Shown one piece after another: positions 7,424-11,801 of a stretch of 11,801 nt of DNA. A program made the translations under genes and the position numbers. Positions within the stretch are counted from its first letter, which is position 1. The number at the start of each line of letters is the position of its first letter. The notes under the pieces were generated by a model that ran no database searches, was not told where the DNA came from, and saw only the letters and a program-made list of their open reading frames with translations. Source of the DNA: Dictyocoela muelleri (lineage: Eukaryota; Microsporidia); NCBI GenBank assembly GCA_016256075.1, contig SDVU01000625.1:1-11801 (forward strand), given 5' to 3'.

Positions 7424-7560
7424 ACGAGGGTGATATAATAATGCAACGATGTAATAATGCAATGATATAATAATGCAAAAGTATAATAATGTAACGATAT
7501 AATAATGCAAAGATATAATAATGCAACAATATAATAATGCAACGATATAATAATGCGACG
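7424..7560. repeat. 16-bp tandem array (GATATAATAATGCAAC)
   Basis: About eight copies of GATATAATAATGCAAC run head to tail with few changes. The first unit is 22 bp and includes CGAGGG, which matches the outermost block of the left palindrome arm. The 16-bp version has expanded only on this side. Open frames across it on the minus strand only translate the repeat. Confidence 0.85.
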
Positions 7561-7565
7561 GGCTG

Positions 7566-7865
7566 TAGTAACTGCACATATATGTGTAGTGGGTGGTTTA
7601 TTGACAACACATATATGTGTAGTGGGTGGTTTTTTGACAACACATATATGTGTAGTAGGTGGTTTTTTGACTACACATATGTGTTTACTCGATGTTTTTT
7701 TTGAATACACATATATGTGTAGTGGGTGTTTTTTGACTACACATATATGTGTTGTCGGGGGTTTTTTGACCACACATATATGTGTAGTCTGTAGTTTTTT
7801 GACTACACATATATGTGTAGTTAGTGGTTTTTTTGACTACACATATATGTGTAGTCGGTCGTTTA
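7566..7865. repeat. 33-bp minisatellite built on an 18-bp palindrome (9 copies)
   Basis: CACATATATGTG cores begin at 7575, 7608, 7641, 7674 (a shorter form), 7708, 7740, 7773, 7806 and 7840, so the period is 32-34 bp. In the best copies the palindrome is CTACACATATATGTGTAG, joined by TGGGTGGTTTTTTGA-like spacers that also resemble each other. Each unit can fold into a hairpin or cruciform. As 33 is a multiple of three, long open frames appear on both strands; they encode repeating THICVV-type peptides and are not supported as genes. Confidence 0.92.
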
Positions 7866-7889
7866 AGCGTTAATATGTTTTTTAATGGC

Positions 7890-8046
7890 GTTGCCCATAT
7901 CTCCAGAAAATCGTTCTGTAGAAAAAACGATATCTGAAAAAATATATCAGAAAATCGGTTAACAGAAAAAAATAAAACTAAAAATCAATATCTGAAAATC
8001 AATTAGCAGAAAATCGATATCTGAAAATCGGTAATCAGAAAACCGG
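7890..8046. repeat. Degenerate short tandem repeat (ATCTGAAAATCG)
   Basis: Variants of ATCTGAAAATCGGT, CAGAAAATCGGTTA and GCAGAAAATCGAT recur every 14-17 bp. The 13-mer GCAGAAAATCGAT (8006-8018) reappears in reverse complement at 11238-11250, with similar flanks. This suggests a dispersed family or the frayed end of an element. Confidence 0.65.
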
Positions 8047-8051
8047 TGCTG

Positions 8052-8069
8052 TTATATTATACCGTAGCA
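8052..8069 (-). repeat. Dispersed 18-mer, inverted relative to 10404-10421
   Basis: TTATATTATACCGTAGCA is the exact reverse complement of 10404-10421, and the match continues as (G/C)TTTTTA. At the distant site it forms the outer edge of a hairpin element. Here it is followed by a GC-rich palindrome, so it may be a relic end of the same family. Confidence 0.6.
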
Positions 8070-8085
8070 GTTTTTACGTTGAGTC

Positions 8086-8112
8086 GCAACTCAGCCCAGT
8101 GGGCTGAGTTGC
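8086..8112. repeat. GC-rich 27-nt palindrome, 13-bp perfect arms
   Basis: GCAACTCAGCCCA (8086-8098) and TGGGCTGAGTTGC (8100-8112) are exact reverse complements with a single central base. It is far richer in G and C than its surroundings. There is no T-run directly after it that would suggest an intrinsic terminator, and such terminators are not expected in a eukaryote. It could be the core of a very short inverted-repeat element or a protein-binding site. Confidence 0.8.
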
Positions 8113-8118
8113 AACATT

Positions 8119-8297
8119 TTTAGTCCCCAAAAATCAAATTTTAATTTAATAAAAAATCAAACCAAAAATTAATAGAAAAAAAATCAGATCAAAATAAAAA
8201 ATAAAAATCAATTTTGATTTATAATTTTATAATCTAATAATATAACAATAAATCTTTTAATTAATATTCATTTAAAAAATATTTGTCATCTATTTAA
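8119..8297. other. AT-rich spacer before the Merlin element
   Basis: Only A/T-rich sequence with short AAAATCAA-like echoes is visible. No coding or RNA feature is recognised. Confidence 0.5.
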
Positions 8298-8305
8298 AAA
8301 AATTT

Positions 8306-8339
8306 GGAGCTTGTGCGTATATTAAGGCAAAAATGGGGG
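8306..8339 (+). repeat. Merlin terminal inverted repeat, left (transposase 3' side)
   Basis: It begins GGAGCTTGTGCG, continues ATATTAAGG and ends in AAAAATGGGGG. About 27 of 34 aligned columns are identical to the reverse complement of the right end. Similarity continues inward into T-run/A-run sequence. Confidence 0.85.
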
Positions 8340-8395
8340 CGTACATTTTTTTTGGAAAAAATCCTTTAGAAAAAAAGCTCTTTTTAAAATTAATT

Positions 8396-8465
8396 AATTA
8401 AAATATCAAATACTCTTTTAAAAATTAATTAAAAATTAATTTAATTAAAATATCGAATGCTCTTT
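8396..8465. repeat. Short internal duplication in the Merlin non-coding end
   Basis: A 23-bp sequence (AATTAAAATATCAAATACTC and three more T) at 8396-8418 recurs at 8443-8465 with two changes, a 47-bp step. A shorter echo (GCTCTTTTTAAAATTAATTA) lies at 8377-8396. It follows the transposase stop codon and looks like a local tandem duplication. Confidence 0.6.
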
Positions 8466-8469
8466 CCTT

Positions 8470-8985
8470 TTAATTTCTATTTAGCATGAATCTAAGCAGA
8501 TATAAAGATACCAATTTCTTTATTCTATTCATAAAAGAAATTCCTTTGTTTATATCTGACCAACAACCTTCAATAGTGTTTATATGAACACTGTTTAATC
8601 GGTTCACAAATTCCACACTTTTATTCACTCTGAAATGACCGGAAAAATACTGGTCTAAATTACTATACCATCGCTAACAATTGGTAAAAATGATCGAGTC
8701 ATGATGAACGTGTAGGCTTAAGAAAGAAATGAGAGTCTCTGAGTTTCGCTGAGACCATTTTTTGGGAATTATTCTTCTTGAATCTATTCTTTCCACTGCT
8801 CTTAGTACCCAAACTCCATCAAATACATGCCCTCTCCCATACTTCTTATTTCCAAACTTGGACTCATCGACCTCTAAAATAATACATTTCTCCCTTATTT
8901 GTCTTACTCGTTGATAATACTTATCAATTATATCCATTTTTTTTTCAAAATACGGTAATTTTGATATATCGATATTTCTAGCCAT
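8470..8985 (-). pseudogene. Merlin transposase, C-terminal DDE domain with an in-frame stop
   Basis: From 8985 the minus strand encodes a transposase piece with EVDESKFGNKKYGRGH (first catalytic Asp) and WVLRAVER, ending at a TAG at 8674-8676 just after IFTNC. The same frame continues for 67 codons to a TAA at 8470-8472. It contains VNKSVEFVNR and HINTIEGCWSD (catalytic Glu), which match the rest of an ISXO2-like domain. The TAG sits where the family has a Trp (DCWR), a one-base change from TGG. The preceding family Asp is Asn here, so the enzyme would be inactive even if read through. From that position to the Glu there are 36 residues, the DD36E spacing of Merlin. Upstream (9188-8986) other frames show a CxxC pair (CVFC, near 9165) and a KYWLSGSNIIEIEKWLEIS-like helix-turn-helix piece, so the N-terminal part is also frameshifted. 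Confidence 0.85.
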
Positions 8986-9283
8986 TTCTCTATCTCTATT
9001 ATATTAGACCCTGAAAGCCAATATTTTAGTATGAGTAAGATTTGACAGTTCTTTTCAAAATTGTTAGTAAGAGGAGAGGACTCAAACAGATAATATATAT
9101 TTTAACATGGCTTCCTGTACATCGCTACTGAAAAATCTTTTTTGACTACCATGTATATTTATAAGAGCAAAAGACACATATTTTTGCTATTAATTCATTG
9201 ATTATTGAATTAAGTTTTGCTTCTACAAATTTTATGGCCCACTCATAAGTTTCAAGAAGGGTTTTTTTTTAAAAAAAAGTAAA

Positions 9284-9316
9284 CCCCCATTTTTACCTTA
9301 ATATTCGCACTCAACC
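9284..9316 (-). repeat. Merlin terminal inverted repeat, right (transposase 5' side)
   Basis: Read on the minus strand it is GGTTGAGTGCG, then AATATTAAGG, then AAAAATGGGGG, pairing with the left end. The outer eight bases are the least conserved part. The abutting AAAAATTT repeats the left flank. Confidence 0.85.
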
Positions 9317-10136
9317 AAAAATTTTTTCTGACTAACAATTTTTATGAATAACAATGGCGATATCATATTTTATAAGACAAATTTATTTAACAGACAAGGA
9401 TTATATAAAATATCGGCACACCAATAAGTTAAAGAACTTATAAAAAATAGATATTAAGAATAAAAAATAATAGATCGAGAAAATTATTATTGATTAATTT
9501 ACTTAAACTATTTTTTAAATATTTATCTTTTTATTAATTTATTATAATCCTCTCTGTGAATATATACAAAATATATATAAAAATATTTCTGGATTTTTAT
9601 TTAGAGAAAAAATTTTAAGTATAAATGTTTATAATCCTTTAAGCTCAAATTTTCTATCAGGCTGCAATCTTTAGTGTTCCTGTTTTCACTTTGATATTGT
9701 ATTGTGCCACCTCCAAATCCATCAAAATGTTAAAATAAACAATTTTAAAACATCAACAAAAATTCAAAAAATGCAAATTGATTTTTCCTATTTAAACCTA
9801 GAATTCGAAAAATGGTTCCATTTTGAAAAAAGTTTGGATTTATTAAAACCGATTAAAATTCTACTGTCTCCGATTAATCTAGTATGTTCTAAAATTTAAA
9901 AAACATGTGGATTTCATCATCATCAAAAAAATCAATTAATTCAAAAAATCACCAAAACTATAAATAGAGCGGCATTTCTGTGAGAAATGTTTTGGTTTTC
10001 ATAACAACTCAGTCAATAAAAAAATTTATAACAAATCTATTTATCTTAATTTCTTATTTCATAGGAGCACTAACGGTGTAGACCCGCACAGTATTTTCTA
10101 AATTTTTGTGATTTATATTCACTATCATTTTCAGCC
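9317..10136. other. AT-rich region without recognised features
   Basis: The open frame at 9702-9899 (65 codons) has no recognisable domain and a composition no different from its surroundings. I see no tRNA, terminal repeat or array. The stretch near 9660-9720 is less AT-rich than its neighbours, but no frame in it could be matched to a family. Confidence 0.5.
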
Positions 10137-10405
10137 CACTTTTTATAATAAAAAAATATCATCAAAAATTTTAAATTTATACGATGCGTGATATTTTTTG
10201 ATATTACGGAAGAGATCTTTATATTCTCGTATAAAGCTAAGGTTGTGATTATTTATAGTCTCTGGTGAACGTGCTGACACTATAAATAATCGCTACCGCT
10301 GCCTAATATGATAATATAAATATCTCTTCAAGAATATCAATAAAATATAACGAATTGTATAAATTTAAAATTTTTGAAGAGGTTATTTTTTTATTATAAA
10401 AAGTG
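10137..10405. mobile_element. Hairpin (MITE/foldback-like) non-coding element
   Basis: The two halves are imperfect reverse complements. The outer parts CACTTTTTATAATAAAAAAA (10137-10156) pair with 10386-10405, AAAATTTTAAATTTATAC recurs inverted in the other half, and the inner arms GATTATTTATAGT (10247-10259) and ACTATAAATAATC (10279-10291) pair exactly around a 19-nt loop. The fold covers about 130 bp per arm, with scattered mismatches and small gaps. There is no coding potential. Such structures fit MITEs or foldback elements moved by another element's transposase. The ends do not resemble the Merlin ends, so Merlin is not an obvious partner. Target duplications were not resolved. Confidence 0.75.
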
Positions 10406-10421
10406 CTACGGTATAATATAA
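10404..10421 (+). repeat. Dispersed 18-mer at the outer edge of the hairpin element
   Basis: TGCTACGGTATAATATAA is the exact reverse complement of 8052-8069. It abuts the right end of the hairpin element, so the true element may extend to about 10424. On the left side only an ATTTATATT echo (10111-10119) survives at the matching place. Confidence 0.6.
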
Positions 10422-10531
10422 ATGTCGTATTCATGTCACGAAAAATTCCGACAAATTTAATTAATCTTGATTAATTTAATTTTTAATCTTCTAAAATTTA
10501 ATTAATCAAAATTTCACATAAAAGAAATCAC

Positions 10532-10551
10532 ATCCTGTACCCACACAGGAT
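10532..10551. repeat. Small hairpin, 7-bp arms
   Basis: ATCCTGT and ACAGGAT flank a 6-nt loop (ACCCAC). It is one of the few less AT-rich spots in this part of the window. It is small enough to be chance. Confidence 0.35.
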
Positions 10552-10639
10552 ATGCCCAGCTTCAATAAACCCATTTACAAGAATATTTTTACTTCTTATA
10601 TTATTACAGGCTAAACGCTCAGAGCGGGATATGGCAAGA

Positions 10640-11580
10640 ACACTACTGAAAAACGTCTGTATAAAAAAATTTATCCTTAAAATATAGAAGAAATAGATAA
10701 ATGAATTAACAAGAAAAATGCATGTTAATATGAAAATAGTATAAAAACTTGAAAAGATACAAATAAAATGTAACTTTGAGCTATTATTATTGATAAATTG
10801 AAGATTAGTTAAATCGAAAAAAAAATATTAAAAAACAATACATGGTAATACAATAATAGTAGATGTCTTGGACCAAACTTGCCGAGTGGCCATTAAAGAT
10901 AAAAATTGGAAAAATGTATTGTTAGCACGTTTATTGAATTGTTGTTGAAAGATAGTCATGCTCCTGCTTGAGGTTCATGATATATCTTTATTTTATTTAA
11001 ATCAATGATTAATTGTTATATTAATTTGTTTTAGAGTTAATTTCTTAAAATTTAATTTGTGATACTTTGTTTGAGCAAGGCGTGGTATTGTTAGCTAATA
11101 GTATACGACAGTTGACTTTTTGTTCTTGAAAAAATATATATTAATGAACTTCTTCATGATTTAAAATATGCTGTAAAATTAAACGTCTAATTATTTCTTT
11201 TATTTTTTAAGAAATATGGTATTTTTTTTTTCTGCTGATCGATTTTCTGCAGATAGAGACTGATACTCTTTAACTATATCATAAAATTGATTCGTTAAGT
11301 AAAAATGGTTATATAACGATTCAGCTCTTTTTTATTAAAAAATCGATATCCGCGAAATAAATTTCACAAAACTATATGAAATAAGTGTATAATCACGATT
11401 CATCTTCATTTATAATGATATTTATTATTATACCAGTGATATATAAAAAATAGCCATATTTACCGGAAAAAAACAATAACTGTTATTTGAAACAAACTTA
11501 GATCGCGATTTCATACTTATCCAATATAATTTTACAAAAATTCCTTTGTGTATATTTATTTTGCTGAATATAGATGATAT
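10640..11580. other. AT-rich region without a recognised gene
   Basis: No convincing frame is present. Two weak items lie inside: a tRNA-like A-box sequence at 10879-10889, and a reverse-complement copy of the 13-mer GCAGAAAATCGAT at 11238-11250 that links to the 7890-8046 repeat. The short minus-strand frame at 11428-11634 has no domain and partly reads the GCCCGA repeat. Confidence 0.5.
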
Positions 11581-11595
11581 AAGTCGTGGAGTGCC

Positions 11596-11637
11596 AATTC
11601 GCCCGAATCTCAGTTCGCCCGATTCGTAATTCACCTA
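11596..11637. repeat. Short direct repeat, about 16-bp unit (AATTCGCCCGAATCTC)
   Basis: AATTCGCCCGAATCTC (11596-11611) is followed by AGTTCGCCCGATTCGT (11612-11627) and a decayed third unit beginning AATTCACCT. The GC content contrasts with the surrounding DNA. It could be the subterminal repeat of a transposon lying beyond the window. Confidence 0.65.
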
Positions 11638-11801
11638 AAAAATAAAAAAATTTTATAATTATAAAATAGTATAGATTTCATTTTGTAATGTTTAAATAGA
11701 TATTAAAAAAATATAAATAAATTTTTTTTACGATTTAGCTATTTAATACCTTTTTAATCAAGATATGCGATATTTTTTTTATTTTAAAGATGATATGTAA
11801 T

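Larger units (their letters stand above)
5530..7450. repeat. Giant imperfect palindrome made of mirrored satellite blocks
   Basis: The left arm reads outward to inward: 22-bp AT-rich units (about 5535-5595), a 23-bp array (5597-5745), a linker with TTATAGATAATA and GCGTACATTA (5741-5773), then a C-rich TTAACCC-type array (about 5790-6350). The right arm has the reverse complement of each block in mirrored order: a G-rich GGGTTAA-type array (about 6365-7225), a linker ATCGATGCG...TATTATCTATAA (7233-7264), a 23-bp array (7270-7415), and a unit reading GCAACGAGGGTGATATAATA (7430-7450 area). The axis is near 6350-6365. The arms differ by many substitutions and in repeat number, so this is not a fresh inverted duplication or a simple assembly artefact. 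Foldback-type elements have long inverted repeats made of tandem units, but no transposase or target duplication is visible here. Confidence 0.85.
8306..9316 (-). mobile_element. Merlin-family (IS1016/ISXO2-like) DNA transposon, ends intact, transposase broken
   Basis: The element is 1011 bp long and bounded by terminal inverted repeats at 8306-8339 and 9284-9316. It starts with GG at both ends and is flanked on each side by the same 8 bp, AAAAATTT (8298-8305 and 9317-9324). Merlin elements characteristically have terminal inverted repeats and 8-9-bp target duplications, and they encode a DDE transposase related to bacterial IS1016. Here the transposase runs on the minus strand. The target duplication is low in complexity, so the TIRs and coding content carry more weight. 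The element shares no sequence with the neighbouring satellite arrays. Confidence 0.85.

Noticed and set aside
7566-7865. CRISPR-like array of palindromic repeats
   Set aside because: The spacers between the palindromes are near copies of one another, the DNA is eukaryotic in character, and there are no cas genes. It is a minisatellite.
7255-7873. Overlapping open frames on both strands (172 and 106 codons)
   Set aside because: They only translate the 33-bp, 16-bp and 23-bp repeats. The 33-bp period keeps any frame open, and no start signal or domain supports them.
8086-8118. Helitron 3' end (hairpin followed by CTRR)
   Set aside because: The hairpin is strong, but neither side has CTRR at the right distance, and no Rep/helicase remnant is present.
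8674-8985. A bacterial IS1595/ISXO2 insertion sequence from contamination
   Set aside because: The protein is ISXO2-like, but the element has Merlin-type TIRs, an 8-bp target duplication and DD36E spacing. It lies in AT-rich repeat DNA continuous with the rest of the window, and Merlin is a known eukaryotic family.
9702-9899. Small gene of 65 codons
   Set aside because: No domain, no start-site signal and no compositional contrast with the surrounding spacer. Frames of this size are expected by chance.
11428-11634. Minus-strand open frame of 68 codons
   Set aside because: Its first third translates the GCCCGA direct repeat, and the rest shows no recognisable domain.

Overview
This window is very AT-rich eukaryotic DNA with one convincing host gene in 11.8 kb. 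It most likely comes from a microsporidian with a large, transposon-loaded genome. Four things support this: an intronless and divergent DEAH-type helicase full of asparagine-rich insertions, a CCC triplet directly before its ATG (a known microsporidian start-site signal), a Merlin DNA transposon (a family reported from several microsporidia), and low gene density. The assignment is an inference. Other AT-rich protists are not excluded.

Layout from left to right. Bases 75-260 hold a decayed FLYWCH zinc-finger remnant on the minus strand, next to a strong hairpin (297-325). Bases 655-1085 and 4640-5097 are two diverged copies of one dispersed repeat in inverted orientation. The second copy starts with a tRNA-like head carrying A and B boxes at tRNA spacing, so I read the family as a tRNA-derived SINE-like element. 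Between the copies lies the DEAH/RHA RNA helicase gene (1438-4527, minus).

Bases about 5395-7865 are almost wholly tandem repeats. The main part (about 5530-7450) is a giant imperfect palindrome. Each arm contains the same repeat blocks in mirrored order: a 22-bp AT-rich unit, a 23-bp unit, a short unique linker, and a long degenerate TTAACCC-like array. Next to it are a 16-bp array and nine copies of a 33-bp unit built on an 18-bp palindrome.

Bases 7890-8112 hold a degenerate short repeat, a dispersed 18-mer and a GC-rich 27-bp palindrome. Bases 8306-9316 are a complete but inactivated Merlin transposon with terminal inverted repeats, an apparent 8-bp target duplication and a broken DD36E transposase. 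Bases 10137-10405 are a hairpin element that looks like a MITE or foldback. The remainder (330-655, 1086-1437, 8119-8297, 9317-10136 and most of 10430-11801) is AT-rich sequence in which I recognise no gene.

The helicase is the only part likely to act as a cellular gene. The rest reads as mobile-element and satellite sequence around it. The most unusual structures are the mirrored multi-block palindrome and the SINE-like pair that brackets the helicase.
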